Positions 46,991 through 55,159 of a DNA stretch of 64,000 nt are shown one piece after another. The stretch comes from Alicycliphilus denitrificans K601 (GTDB taxonomy: Bacteria > Pseudomonadota > Gammaproteobacteria > Burkholderiales > Burkholderiaceae_C): contig NC_015422.1 of NCBI RefSeq assembly GCF_000204645.1, positions 2,063,001 to 2,127,000 of the forward strand. The letters are read 5' to 3'. The position numbers were made by a program, and so were the translations under genes. Within the stretch, counting starts at the first letter, position 1. Each line of letters starts with the position of its first letter. Below the pieces are notes generated by a model. The model saw nothing but the letters and a program-made list of their open reading frames with translations, was not told the origin of the DNA and made no database searches.

Positions 46991-47322
46991 ATCACGAAGC
47001 CCGTCAGGTAAGGCAGGCCGCGCGGGATGCCGTATTGCTTGCTGGTCTGGCGGCCAATCGTCCAGCCCATCCAGCGTTGGGTGGCTGCGTTGATCGCGTC
47101 CGCCAGGGCCTTGCCCTCGTAACGCCCGTTCTGGACGTCGTCGGCAAAGTGGCGTCCGTGGCGGCTGTCGAGGAAGGCCCGAACCGATTCGAGCGGCTGG
47201 CTGGTGGCGTCCGAGATGGCGGTCATCGCCTGGGGCCATGCGGCGCTGGCGTGTTCGTTCATCGTGCCCCAAAAGCCCCAGGCTTCGTTCTGGGTGGCGG
47301 GGATCTGCGTGGTGGTGTTCAT
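46954..47322 (-). CDS. Small minus-strand phage protein (122 aa)
   Basis: An alpha-helical protein (NEAWGFWGTMNEHASAAWPQ, LESVRAFLDSRHGRHFADDV, WMGWTIGRQTSKQYGIPRGL). It belongs to the minus-strand cluster embedded between the methyltransferases and the terminase, and has copy B of the repeated cis element 36 bp before its ATG, with AAGGAG between. Proteins like it occur in integrated elements beside DUF3489 genes. Function unknown. Confidence 0.65.
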   Translation of the reverse strand: MNTTTQIPATQNEAWGFWGTMNEHASAAWPQAMTAISDATSQPLESVRAFLDSRHGRHFADDVQNGRYEGKALADAINAATQRWMGWTIGRQTSKQYGIPRGLPYLTGFVIHCEIVDESLAA

Positions 47323-47357
47323 CTCTGGCTCCTTCGGGATGATCGTTGCGACACCCG

Positions 47358-47400
47358 TAGTAACGCGCTGTTCGATTGAGAAGCCAAGCGCCGCTTGGCC
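47358..47400 (-). promoter_or_regulatory. Repeated cis element, copy B with hairpin
   Basis: Minus strand: GGCCAAGC-GGC-GCTTGGCTTC hairpin, 8 variable bases, then ACAGCGCGTTACTAC. TTGGCT and GTTACT are 17 bp apart. It lies before the 122-residue gene. Confidence 0.65.
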
Positions 47401-47419
47401 TCTTTCTCGATCTTTCTGA

Positions 47420-47941
47420 TCAGGCGATGCGGTACACCCGCTCGCCGCCCTGCGGTTTGTCCGACACGATGGTCAGGCCCAGCTTCTTCTTGAAAGTCCC
47501 GGCGAAGGTGCCGCGCACCGTGTGCGCCTGCCAGCCGGTGGCGGTGCAGATCTGGCCGATGGTTGCGCCTTCGGGGCGTTGCAGCATCCGGATCACTTCG
47601 GCTTGCTTGCTGTTGTCGCGGGTGCGCGGCTTGGCCTGCGCCGGTGCTGGCGTCCACGTCGCTTCGGCGGTGGCCACAGCGTGCTCCAGTTCGGCATCGA
47701 CTTCCGGTATCGGCGGGGTGACGTCCGGGCGTTTCATGCCCAGTGCGTCGTAGCCCTCGGCGGCGACGAACCAGTCGGTGCCGTCGTTGGTGATCAGGGC
47801 ACGGTTGAACATCCCGTCGAGGACCTTCTTGCGCGCGCCGCCTTTGATGTTGTCGGGGAACCAGTCGATCTTGCCGCTGCTGGTGTTGATGGCCTTGGCC
47901 AGGATGGCGTGCTGGGCCGGGGTCAGGTTGGTGGTGGTCAT
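47420..47941 (-). CDS. DUF3489 protein
   Basis: A 173-residue protein with two parts: an N-terminal domain (PAQHAILAKAINTSSGKIDW, GGARKKVLDGMFNRALITND) and a C-terminal winged-helix-like DUF3489 domain (SKQAEVIRMLQRPEGATIGQ, CTATGWQAHTVRGTFAGTFK, ending GERVYRI). The two are joined by an Ala/Pro/Thr linker. It is likely a DNA-binding regulator of the element. Copy C of the cis element lies before it, with GAAGGAG just before the ATG. Confidence 0.82.
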   Translation of the reverse strand: MTTTNLTPAQHAILAKAINTSSGKIDWFPDNIKGGARKKVLDGMFNRALITNDGTDWFVAAEGYDALGMKRPDVTPPIPEVDAELEHAVATAEATWTPAPAQAKPRTRDNSKQAEVIRMLQRPEGATIGQICTATGWQAHTVRGTFAGTFKKKLGLTIVSDKPQGGERVYRIA

Positions 47942-47973
47942 GGGCTGCTCCTTCGGGGGTGGTGGATGACGAT

Positions 47974-48022
47974 GTGATGAACGCGCTGTCCGGGACTGAA
48001 GCCAAGCGCTTTCTGCTTGGCT
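47974..48022 (-). promoter_or_regulatory. Repeated cis element, copy C with hairpin
   Basis: Minus strand: AAGCCAAGC-AGAAAGC-GCTTGGCTT perfect 9-bp hairpin, 8 variable bases after CTTGGCTTC, then ACAGCGCGTTCATCACATC. TTGGCT and GTTCAT are 17 bp apart. It lies before the DUF3489 gene. Confidence 0.7.
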
Positions 48023-48036
48023 TGGCGGCTTTCCCG

Positions 48037-48243
48037 TCAGTCCTTGGCGATTTCCCCTTCCGTGGCCTTCGGGCTCGATGCGCCAAATTCGACGCCCGCC
48101 TTGAAGGCCGCTTCCAACGCGTCCTTGAGGCACCACACCGCCGTGTCGTGGAAGTCGAGGCTGTCGGCGTTGCGGGTTTGCAGGGTTTCGATGCCGAGAT
48201 GCTTCTGGGCGATGAGTGTGAGGATGGTGTCGATCTGGCTCAT
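48037..48243 (-). CDS. Small helical protein (68 aa, DUF6900-like)
   Basis: SQIDTILTLIAQKHLGIETL, then DFHDTAVWCLKDALEAAFKA, mostly helical, with an acidic tail. Copy D of the cis element precedes it, and GAAAGGA lies before the ATG. It is the third gene of the minus-strand cluster. Function unknown; the domain name is from memory. Confidence 0.65.
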   Translation of the reverse strand: MSQIDTILTLIAQKHLGIETLQTRNADSLDFHDTAVWCLKDALEAAFKAGVEFGASSPKATEGEIAKD

Positions 48244-48274
48244 GGCGTTTTCCTTTCGGGGTTGGTTGGCGTGA

Positions 48275-48310
48275 CGTGATGAACGCGCTGTTCTCGATGG
48301 AAGCCAAGCT
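48275..48310 (-). promoter_or_regulatory. Repeated cis element, copy D
   Basis: Minus strand: GCTTGGCTTC, 8 variable bases, then ACAGCGCGTTCATCACGTC, with the same 17-bp spacing. It lacks the mirror hairpin of copies B and C. It lies before the 68-residue gene and 40 bp from the divergent terminase gene. Confidence 0.65.
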
Positions 48311-48349
48311 CAATCTGCGGACATTACGAACAAATGATTGAAGGTGACG

Positions 48350-48895
48350 ATGGGACTTTCCATTCGCGCCTACGCGCGCCACCGTGGCGTGTCGCACGTG
48401 GCCGTGAAGAAGGCCATCGACACCGGGCGGATCACACCGCTGCCAGACGGCACGATTGATCCGGATACCGCCGACGCGCAGTGGGCACAAAACACATTGC
48501 AACCCCGCAAGGCGGCAGCGCCGGAGAAGGTCAGTCCCTCGAAGGCGCGCGTACTGCCCGAGCGTGAGGTGCCCGAACCCGGCACCCCACCGTTGTCGAC
48601 GGGCGGGACATCGCTGCTACAGGCACGCACCGTCAACGAAGTGCTCAAAGCCCAGCTCAATAAGGTGGAGCTGGCGCACCGCAAGAAGGAACTGGTGGAT
48701 CGGGCGCAGGCCGTGGCCCACGTGTTCAAACTTGCGCGCATCGAGCGCGACGCGTGGTTGAACTGGCCCGCGCGTATCTCGGGGCAGATGGCGTCCACGC
48801 TCGGTGTCGATGCGCACCAGATGCACGTGGCCCTGGAGGCTGCCGTGCGCGAGCACCTGATTGAGCTGGGCGAGCTGCGCCCGCGCGTGGATTGA
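48350..48895 (+). CDS. Terminase small subunit (Nu1-like)
   Basis: A 181-residue protein with an N-terminal HTH of the Nu1 type (MGLSIRAYARHRGVSHVAVK, then KAIDTGRITPLPDG), a Pro-rich linker, and a helical C-terminus (NEVLKAQLNKVELAHRKKEL, then ARIERDAWLNWPARISGQMA) that should bind the large subunit. It recognises the packaging site. The ATG at 48350 with AAGGTG upstream is preferred over a TTG at 48338. Its stop overlaps TerL. Confidence 0.88.
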   Translation: MGLSIRAYARHRGVSHVAVKKAIDTGRITPLPDGTIDPDTADAQWAQNTLQPRKAAAPEKVSPSKARVLPEREVPEPGTPPLSTGGTSLLQARTVNEVLKAQLNKVELAHRKKELVDRAQAVAHVFKLARIERDAWLNWPARISGQMASTLGVDAHQMHVALEAAVREHLIELGELRPRVD

Positions 48896-50853
48896 TGACG
48901 ATGGACTACGAAGGCGCGCAGGAGATCGAACGGGCGTGGCGCGACGGGCTTACTCCCGACCCGCTGCTCACGGTATCGGAATGGTCAGATCGCCACCGGA
49001 TGCTCTCCAGCAAGGCGTCTGCGGAGCCGGGGCGCTGGCGTACCAGCCGCACGCCGTACCTCAAGGCCATCATGGATTGCCTGTCGCCGACCTCGCCGGT
49101 CGAGCGTGTGGTGTTCATGAAGGCAGCGCAGCTCGGTGCGACCGAGATGGGGTCGAACTGGATCGGCTATGTCATCCACCACGCGCCGGGGCCGATGATG
49201 GCGGTCTGGCCGACGGTGGAGATGGCCAAGCGCAACTCCAAGCAGCGGATCGATCCGCTGATCGAGGAGTCAGCCGCGTTGGCCGAACTGATCGCACCGG
49301 CGCGCAGCCGCGACTCGGGCAACACGATCCTGGCCAAGGAGTTCCGGGGCGGCGTGCTGGTGATGACCGGTGCTAACAGTGCGGTGGGCTTGCGCTCGAT
49401 GCCGGTGCGCTACCTGTTCCTCGACGAGGTGGACGGATACCCCCTGGACGTCGAGGGCGAAGGCGACGCGATCTCGCTGGCCGAGGCGCGCACGCGCACC
49501 TTTGCCCGGCGCAAGATCTTTATCGTGTCGACGCCGACGATCTCGGGGGCCTCGGCCATCGAACGCGAATACGAGGCCAGCGACCAGCGCCGCTACTTCG
49601 TGCCGTGCCCACACTGCAACCACCCGCAATGGTTGCGCTTCGAGCAACTGCGCTGGGACAGGGGGCAACCGGAAACCGCCGCATACATCTGCGAGTCCTG
49701 CGACACCGCGATTTCCGAGCATCACAAGACGTGGATGCTGGAGCGTGGCGAATGGCGTTCGATGGCACAGGGCAAGACGGCTGGCTTTCACCTGTCGTCG
49801 CTCTACAGCCCCGTTGGCTGGCGATCCTGGCGTGACATCGCTGCGGCGTGGGAAGCCGCCGTCAACAAGGAGTCGGGATCGGCCGCCGCGATCAAGACTT
49901 TCAAGAACACCGAGCTGGGCGAGACCTGGGTCGAGGAAGGCGAAGCGCCCGACTGGCAACGGCTGGTCGAGCGCCGCGAGGACTATTCCGTGGGCACCGT
50001 GCCACTGGGCGGCCTGCTGTTGGTGGGTGCGGCCGACGTCCAGAAGGATCGCATCGAGGCCTCGATCTGGGCCTTTGGGCGCGGGAAGGAGTCCTGGCTC
50101 ATCGAGCACCGAGTCCTGATGGGCGATACCGCACGGGACGCGGTGTGGAAGGCGCTGGCCGCGATGCTGGCCGAGAACTGGACGCACGCCTCGGGGGTGG
50201 CGATGCCACTGGCGCGCTTCGCGCTGGACACCGGCTTTGCCACGCAGGAGGCTTACGCCTTCGTGCGAGCCTGCCACGATCCGCGCGTGATGGCGGTCAA
50301 GGGCGTGCCGCGCGGTGCCGCACTGATCGGCACACCGACAGCCATCGATGTGTCGCAGGGTGGCAAGAAACTGCGCCGAGGCATCAAGGTGTTTACGGTG
50401 GCGGTTGGGATCGCCAAGCTGGAGTTCTACAACAACCTGCGCAAGAGCGCGGATGTGGGCGAGGACGGCTCGACCCCGGTGTTTCCAGCCGGGTTCGTCC
50501 ATTTGCCCAAGATCGACGCCGAGTTCATCCAGCAGCTCTGCGCCGAGCAACTGATCACGCGCCGCGACCGCAACGGATTCCCGGTGCGCGAATGGCAAAA
50601 GATGCGAGAGCGCAACGAAGCGCTCGACTGCTACGTCTACGCCCGCGCCGCCGCATCGGCGGCGGGACTGGACCGCTTCGAGGATCGCCACTGGCGGGAG
50701 TTGGAGCGTCAACTTGGGGTAGCGCCCCCACCGGATGCGCCACCGCCCATTCACAACATCGAATTGAACGAGGCCACCCCCAGCGGTGGCCTCGCTGCTT
50801 CTGGAACCCGCAATTCCGGTCGGCGCGTCATCCGAAGCCGTTGGCTTCGTTGA
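48895..50853 (+). CDS. Terminase large subunit (lambda GpA family)
   Basis: A 652-residue packaging ATPase/nuclease. The ATPase region has the GpA-type deviant Walker A (VVFMKAAQLGATEMGSNWIG) and Walker B LFLDEVDGYP. A zinc-ribbon-like pair follows, CPHCNHPQWL and YICESCDTA. The nuclease half contains GGLLLVGAADVQKDRIEAS and the late ALDCYVYARAAAS. The start overlaps the small subunit stop by one base. A 9-bp hairpin (GAGGCCACC/GGTGGCCTC) at 50770-50793 lies inside its 3' end, so the last about 30 residues are probably not functional. Cos-type packaging is likely. Confidence 0.95.
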   Translation: MTMDYEGAQEIERAWRDGLTPDPLLTVSEWSDRHRMLSSKASAEPGRWRTSRTPYLKAIMDCLSPTSPVERVVFMKAAQLGATEMGSNWIGYVIHHAPGPMMAVWPTVEMAKRNSKQRIDPLIEESAALAELIAPARSRDSGNTILAKEFRGGVLVMTGANSAVGLRSMPVRYLFLDEVDGYPLDVEGEGDAISLAEARTRTFARRKIFIVSTPTISGASAIEREYEASDQRRYFVPCPHCNHPQWLRFEQLRWDRGQPETAAYICESCDTAISEHHKTWMLERGEWRSMAQGKTAGFHLSSLYSPVGWRSWRDIAAAWEAAVNKESGSAAAIKTFKNTELGETWVEEGEAPDWQRLVERREDYSVGTVPLGGLLLVGAADVQKDRIEASIWAFGRGKESWLIEHRVLMGDTARDAVWKALAAMLAENWTHASGVAMPLARFALDTGFATQEAYAFVRACHDPRVMAVKGVPRGAALIGTPTAIDVSQGGKKLRRGIKVFTVAVGIAKLEFYNNLRKSADVGEDGSTPVFPAGFVHLPKIDAEFIQQLCAEQLITRRDRNGFPVREWQKMRERNEALDCYVYARAAASAAGLDRFEDRHWRELERQLGVAPPPDAPPPIHNIELNEATPSGGLAASGTRNSGRRVIRSRWLR

Positions 50854-50882
50854 CGGCGGCCGCTTCAAACCAAGGAGAACAC

Positions 50883-51374
50883 ATGAGTCTTGCCACCCGT
50901 ATCGAGAGCCTGGTCATCCGGGTCGCCCAGGAGTTCAACGACGTCCGGGCGACGGCGGGAAACCTAGCCAGCCTGTCCACCACCGACAAGTCGAGTCTGG
51001 TCGCGGCGATAAACGAACTGAAGGCGGCGGTGCTCTCCGCAACCGCCATCGACGACAACCAGATCGCCACCTCAACCACCTACTCGTCGAACAAGATCGT
51101 GTCGCTGCTCGACGCGCTCAAGGCCGACATCCTCGGTGGAGCAGACGCCGCCTACGACACCCTGGTGGAGATCCAGCAGTTGCTGCAGAACGGCACTACG
51201 GGCCTGGACGCGCTCCTCGCTGCCGTCAATCTGCGGGTGCGGTACGACGCGGCGCAAACCCTGACCGTTGCCGAGCAACTTCAGGCGCGCACCAACATTG
51301 GCGCGGTTGCGGCCGTCGATGTTGGCAACACCGACACGGACTTCGTCGTGATCTTCGACGGGGCGCTGGCCTGA
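50883..51374 (+). CDS. Fibre-like phage protein inserted after TerL (163 aa)
   Basis: Long helical stretches (SLATRIESLVIRVAQEFNDV, TDKSSLVAAINELKAAVLSA) and the run DAAQTLTVAEQLQARTNIGA, a phrase common in tail-fibre shafts. It ends TDTDFVVIFDGALA. AAGGAG precedes the ATG. Its place between terminase and the head-tail connector is unusual for fibre-type proteins. Together with the next gene it may form a decoration or a fibre-like virion extra. Confidence 0.6.
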   Translation: MSLATRIESLVIRVAQEFNDVRATAGNLASLSTTDKSSLVAAINELKAAVLSATAIDDNQIATSTTYSSNKIVSLLDALKADILGGADAAYDTLVEIQQLLQNGTTGLDALLAAVNLRVRYDAAQTLTVAEQLQARTNIGAVAAVDVGNTDTDFVVIFDGALA

Positions 51375-51766
51375 TGAGCCTCGCGTCCAGCATCGCCGCC
51401 CTGGCTGCGCGCATCGGCTTCGAGGTCAAGACCAAGATCGACGCCACGCACCCTGGACTTGCTCGGGTGTGGGTGAGCTTTGGCTACGTGGGCGGTCAGA
51501 TCGTGATCGGCAGCGCGCACAACGTGGCCAGCGTCGTGCGTACAGCGGCGGGCCGCTACCGCGTGCATTTTGCGCTGGCGATGCCGGATGCGAACTACTG
51601 CTGGACGGCGCTCGCACGCAGCAGCAGCAACAGCGGCCAGCAGCGTGTGGCTGTCGTTCGCGCCAGCTCCGACCTGAAAACGGCCCAGTACGTCGACATC
51701 TCCTGCGCGACGACAGCAACGTCGTTCGACGACTCGTCCGAAATCAACCTCGTGGTGTACCGCTGA
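51374..51766 (+). CDS. Fibre-tip-like phage protein (130 aa)
   Basis: It begins with ARIGFEVKTKIDATHPGLAR, then a beta-rich domain (VWVSFGYVGGQIVIGSAHNV, RYRVHFALAMPDANYCWTAL, AQYVDISCATTATSFDDSSE) resembling C-terminal receptor-type domains of tail fibres. It overlaps the gene before (TGATG) and is followed with overlap by the gpW-like gene. Probably displayed on the virion; host-binding is an inference. Confidence 0.55.
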   Translation: MSLASSIAALAARIGFEVKTKIDATHPGLARVWVSFGYVGGQIVIGSAHNVASVVRTAAGRYRVHFALAMPDANYCWTALARSSSNSGQQRVAVVRASSDLKTAQYVDISCATTATSFDDSSEINLVVYR

Positions 51767-51987
51767 TGGCCTACACAGAAATCCAACTCCAGGCCTTGGA
51801 GAGCGCGCTCGCCAAGGGCGAACGGCGCGTGACCTTTGCCGACAAGACGGTCGAGTACCGCTCGGTCGACGAACTGATGGCCGCGATCCGCGAGGTTAGG
51901 CGCGGAATGCTGCAGCAGGCGGCTGAAACCGGGCTGCTGCCCGGTGCGCCGCGCCAGATCCGCGTCACCACGCGCAAGGGGTTCTGA
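51766..51987 (+). CDS. Head-tail connector protein gpW-like
   Basis: A 73-residue protein: YTEIQLQALESALAKGERRV, TFADKTVEYRSVDELMAAIR, ending RVTTRKGF. Size, helix-hairpin-helix plan and location directly before the portal gene match lambda gpW, which is needed to join the tail after packaging. Confidence 0.85.
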   Translation: MAYTEIQLQALESALAKGERRVTFADKTVEYRSVDELMAAIREVRRGMLQQAAETGLLPGAPRQIRVTTRKGF

Positions 51988-51988
51988 G

Positions 51989-53503
51989 ATGGCGTGGTTC
52001 TCCCAAACGGTGCGCCGGTTGTTCGGTGCCTCGCCAGTACACGAAGCCGCAGGTCGTGGCCGTCGCTCGCTGGCTTGGATGCCCGGCAACCCGGGCGCGG
52101 TCGCGGCGATGTTGACAACCAACGCCGAGTTGCGCGGCAAGAGCCGTGACCTCGTCCGCCGCAATGCTTGGGCGCAGGCCGGTATCGAAGCCTTCGTGGC
52201 CAACGCGGTCGGCACCGGCATCAAGCCGCAGAGCCTGTCTGGCGACGAACGGTTCAAGGCCGAGGTGCAAGCACTGTGGCGCGATTGGGTTGAGGAAGCA
52301 GACGCGGCGGGACAGACCGACTTCTATGGCCTGCAGGCCCTGGCGTGTCGGGCGATGCTCGAAGGTGGCGAATGCCTGATTCGCCTGCGGCCACGCCGTC
52401 CGGAGGATGGCCTGTCGGTGCCCCTGCAACTCCAGTTGCTGGAGCCCGAGCACCTGCCCATCAACCTGAACACCGATCTGCCGTCCGGCAACGTCGTGCG
52501 CTCCGGCATCGAGTTCGACAACCTTGGGCGGCGCGTGGCCTACCACCTGTACCGCTCGCACCCGGAGGACGGGCGACTGGCTCCGATGTCGGGCCAGGGC
52601 GGGATGGACACGGTGCGCATCGACGCCAAGGAGATCATTCACCTGTTCCGCGTGCTGCGCCCGGGGCAGATCCGGGGCGAGCCATGGTTGTCGCGGGCCC
52701 TGGTCAAGCTCAACGAGCTCGACCAGTACGACGACGCCGAGCTGGTGCGCAAGAAGACCGCCGCGATGTTCGCGGGTTTCGTCACGCGCGCCAACCCTGA
52801 GGACAACCTGTTGGGCGAAGGTGCAGCGGACGCCGACGGGATTGCGCTTGCCGGACTGGAGCCGGGCACGCTGCAGATCCTGGAGCCGGGCGAGGACATC
52901 AAGTTCTCCGATCCGGCTGATGTTGGTGGTTCGTACTCCGAATTCCTGCGCACCCAGTTCCGCGCGGTCGCCGCCGCCATTGGTATCACCTACGAGCAGT
53001 TGACCGGCGATCTGACCGGCGTGAACTACTCGTCTATCCGTGCCGGGCTGCTGGAGTTCCGGCGTCGCTGCGAGATGGTGCAGCACGGCGTGCTGGTGCA
53101 TCAGATGTGCCGCCCGGTCTGGGCGGCCTGGATGAAGCAGGCGGTGCTCGCCGGGGCCCTGGATGCCCCGGGCTTCACTCGAGGCGGGCCAGCCCGTCGC
53201 CGCCAGTACCTCGCGGTGAAGTGGATTCCCCAGGGCTGGCAGTGGGTTGACCCGGAGAAGGAATTCAAAGCGATGTTGCTGGCTATCCGCGCCGGCCTGA
53301 TGAGCCGCTCGGAAGCCATCTCGGCCAACGGCTACGACGCCGAAGACGTCGACCGTGAGATCGCCGCCGACAACCAGCGCGCCGACGACCTCGGCCTGAT
53401 CTTCGACTCAGATCCTCGCTACACGTCGAAGGACGGCGGCGGCTCGGAACCCAACCGCAGCGCCAACGCGCCGGACATCACCGGTAGCCAATCGCTTCCC
53501 TGA
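51989..53503 (+). CDS. Portal protein (lambda gpB family)
   Basis: A 504-residue protein typical of lambda-type portals: LTTNAELRGKSRDLVRRNAW near the N-terminus, then NAVGTGIKPQ, QLQLLEPEHLP, EIIHLFRVLRPGQIRGEPWL and GITYEQLTGDLTGVNYSSIR. It forms the dodecameric channel in the capsid vertex. The disordered tail ends GSQSLP. The start is the ATG at 51989, one base after the gpW stop. Confidence 0.95.
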   Translation: MAWFSQTVRRLFGASPVHEAAGRGRRSLAWMPGNPGAVAAMLTTNAELRGKSRDLVRRNAWAQAGIEAFVANAVGTGIKPQSLSGDERFKAEVQALWRDWVEEADAAGQTDFYGLQALACRAMLEGGECLIRLRPRRPEDGLSVPLQLQLLEPEHLPINLNTDLPSGNVVRSGIEFDNLGRRVAYHLYRSHPEDGRLAPMSGQGGMDTVRIDAKEIIHLFRVLRPGQIRGEPWLSRALVKLNELDQYDDAELVRKKTAAMFAGFVTRANPEDNLLGEGAADADGIALAGLEPGTLQILEPGEDIKFSDPADVGGSYSEFLRTQFRAVAAAIGITYEQLTGDLTGVNYSSIRAGLLEFRRRCEMVQHGVLVHQMCRPVWAAWMKQAVLAGALDAPGFTRGGPARRRQYLAVKWIPQGWQWVDPEKEFKAMLLAIRAGLMSRSEAISANGYDAEDVDREIAADNQRADDLGLIFDSDPRYTSKDGGGSEPNRSANAPDITGSQSLP

Positions 53504-53536
53504 TTCGCTGCCTGACCGCTTTCCCGAAGGATTCCC

Positions 53537-54778
53537 ATGACTTTGCTACCTCATCTGGCTGCGCGCCTGTTCGGCGTGCCGCTGGCGATTCATCGGCCGA
53601 AACTCGACATCATCCTCTCCGTGCTCGGTGCGCGCATCGGCCTCGCCGACCTCGCCGCGTCCGTGGGTTACACGCCTGCGGCCCGCGCGCCTGGGCCTCC
53701 GAGCGGCAAGGTTGCCGTCATCCCGATCCACGGCACGCTGGTGCGCCGAACCTCGGGCCTCGAGGCCGAATCGGGTCTCGCCAGCTACACCGGTATCGCC
53801 GCGCAACTGGACGCCGCGCTCACCAGCCCCGAGGTCGCTGCGATCCTGCTCGACATCGACTCGCCGGGTGGCGAGTCGGGCGGCGTGTTCGATCTGGCCG
53901 ACCGTATCCGCGTGGCGTCGCAAGTGAAGCCCGTCTGGGCCGTGGCCAACGACATGGCGTTCTCGGCGGCCTATGCGCTGGCGTCCGCCGCCACCCGCGT
54001 GTTCGTCGCGCGCACCGGCGGTGTCGGCTCGATTGGCGTCATCGCCATGCACATCGATCAATCCGTCAAGGACGCCAAAGACGGTGTTCGTTACACCGCC
54101 GTGTTCGCGGGCGAGCGCAAGAACGACCTCAACCCGCACGAGCCGCTCTCCGACGCCGCGCACGCGGTTCTCAAGGCCGAGGTGGATCGCGTCTACGAGC
54201 TGTTCGTCGAGACGGTCGCTCGACATCGCGGCCTCGATGCGGACGCCGTGCGCGCCACCGAAGCGGGCCTGTTCTTCGGACCGGACGCCGTTGCCACCGG
54301 TCTTGCCGATGCCGTCGGCAGCCTCGACGACGCGCTCACGCAACTCACGCAATCGCTTTCCCCACTCCCGACTCAGGTGGCTCCGGCCAGCCAAGCGGGC
54401 TTTCTTCGCAACCACCAGACGGAGTCTTCCATGAATGATCGAACCGACCCCGCTGCTCCTGATCGGCCTCTTGCTGATCCTGCTGGCAGTCCTCCTCAAC
54501 CGTCCGCCGCCTCCACCGCCACCGCGCTGAGCGTGGCCGACGCCGTCGAAATCGCCCAGACCTGCACGTTGGCCGGGCGAACCGACCTGATTGCGGGCTT
54601 CCTCGACGCCCAGTCCTCGCCCGCCAAGGTGCGCAGCCAACTGCTTGCGGCGCAGGCCGAAGCCAGTCCCGAAATCACCAGCCGCATCGCCCCCGATGCC
54701 GCGCGCCCTGTGGCCAGCAATCCGCTGATCGACGCCGCCAAGCAGATCGCAGCGCAATCCACCAAGAAGGAGATCTGA
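53537..54778 (+). CDS. S49-family capsid maturation protease with scaffold-like tail
   Basis: A 413-residue protein. The protease (about residues 60-280) has GKVAVIPIHGTLVRR, the D-S-P-G-G-E segment ILLDIDSPGGESGGVF, the catalytic serine region NDMAFSAAYALASAA and RTGGVGSIGVIAMH. It corresponds to lambda gpC, which cuts portal and capsid partners. The last about 115 residues are Ala/Pro-rich then helical, like a scaffold, and have their own start signal (see 54431). RBS GAAGGA before the ATG. Confidence 0.93.
   Translation: MTLLPHLAARLFGVPLAIHRPKLDIILSVLGARIGLADLAASVGYTPAARAPGPPSGKVAVIPIHGTLVRRTSGLEAESGLASYTGIAAQLDAALTSPEVAAILLDIDSPGGESGGVFDLADRIRVASQVKPVWAVANDMAFSAAYALASAATRVFVARTGGVGSIGVIAMHIDQSVKDAKDGVRYTAVFAGERKNDLNPHEPLSDAAHAVLKAEVDRVYELFVETVARHRGLDADAVRATEAGLFFGPDAVATGLADAVGSLDDALTQLTQSLSPLPTQVAPASQAGFLRNHQTESSMNDRTDPAAPDRPLADPAGSPPQPSAASTATALSVADAVEIAQTCTLAGRTDLIAGFLDAQSSPAKVRSQLLAAQAEASPEITSRIAPDAARPVASNPLIDAAKQIAAQSTKKEI
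54431..54778 (+). CDS. Nested scaffold protein (Nu3-like), in-frame start inside the protease gene
   Basis: An ATG with GGAG six bases upstream starts a 115-residue protein identical to the end of the protease. It is disordered at first (APDRPLADPAGSPPQPSAAS), then helical (LSVADAVEIAQTCTLAGRTD, LIAGFLDAQSSPAKVRSQLL). In lambda the scaffold Nu3 is made the same way from the end of gene C. The inference is strong by analogy, but expression is not shown. Confidence 0.65.
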   Translation: MNDRTDPAAPDRPLADPAGSPPQPSAASTATALSVADAVEIAQTCTLAGRTDLIAGFLDAQSSPAKVRSQLLAAQAEASPEITSRIAPDAARPVASNPLIDAAKQIAAQSTKKEI

Positions 54779-54779
54779 G

Positions 54780-55157
54780 ATGCCCGCTCTCGCCGAACCT
54801 CTGAACCTGGGCGACCTGCTCAAGTACGAAGCCCCCAACCTTTACTCGCGCGACCGCGTCACGGTCGCTTCGGGCCAGAACCTGCCGCTGGGCACGGTGG
54901 TCGGCATCGTCACCGCAACGGCCAAGTTCAAACAGCTCGATCCGTCCGCAGAAGACGGCACGCAGGTCGCCGCTGGCGTGCTGCTACAGGCCTGCGACGC
55001 CACCTTGATCGACCGTGACGACGGTCTCGTCGTCGCGCGCCACGCCATCGTCGCCCACCATGCGCTCGCGTGGCCCGACGCCATCACCACCGCCGAAAAA
55101 CTCACCGCCATTGCGCAGCTTAAGGCGCTGGGCGTGCTCGTTCGCCAAGGAGCCTGA
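54780..55157 (+). CDS. Head decoration protein (lambda gpD-like)
   Basis: A 125-residue protein with NLGDLLKYEAPNLYSRDRVT, LGTVVGIVTATAKFKQLDPS and AAGVLLQACDATLID, the barrel-like pattern of phage head decoration proteins. It lies between scaffold and capsid genes, as in lambda, and should strengthen the expanded capsid. The ATG directly follows the protease stop. Confidence 0.85.
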   Translation: MPALAEPLNLGDLLKYEAPNLYSRDRVTVASGQNLPLGTVVGIVTATAKFKQLDPSAEDGTQVAAGVLLQACDATLIDRDDGLVVARHAIVAHHALAWPDAITTAEKLTAIAQLKALGVLVRQGA

Positions 55158-55159
55158 CC

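Noticed and set aside
31884..48310. Conserved leader peptide (LAS...SAFI) encoded by the repeated cis element
   Set aside because: The similar peptides have no common start codon, and copy B differs in frame relation to its gene; base conservation with fixed 17-bp spacing explains it better.
47319..48502. Long minus-strand frames that run through DUF3489 and its upstream genes
   Set aside because: They join unrelated small genes through intergenic sequence; individual starts with Shine-Dalgarno motifs at 47322, 47941 and 48243 fit better.
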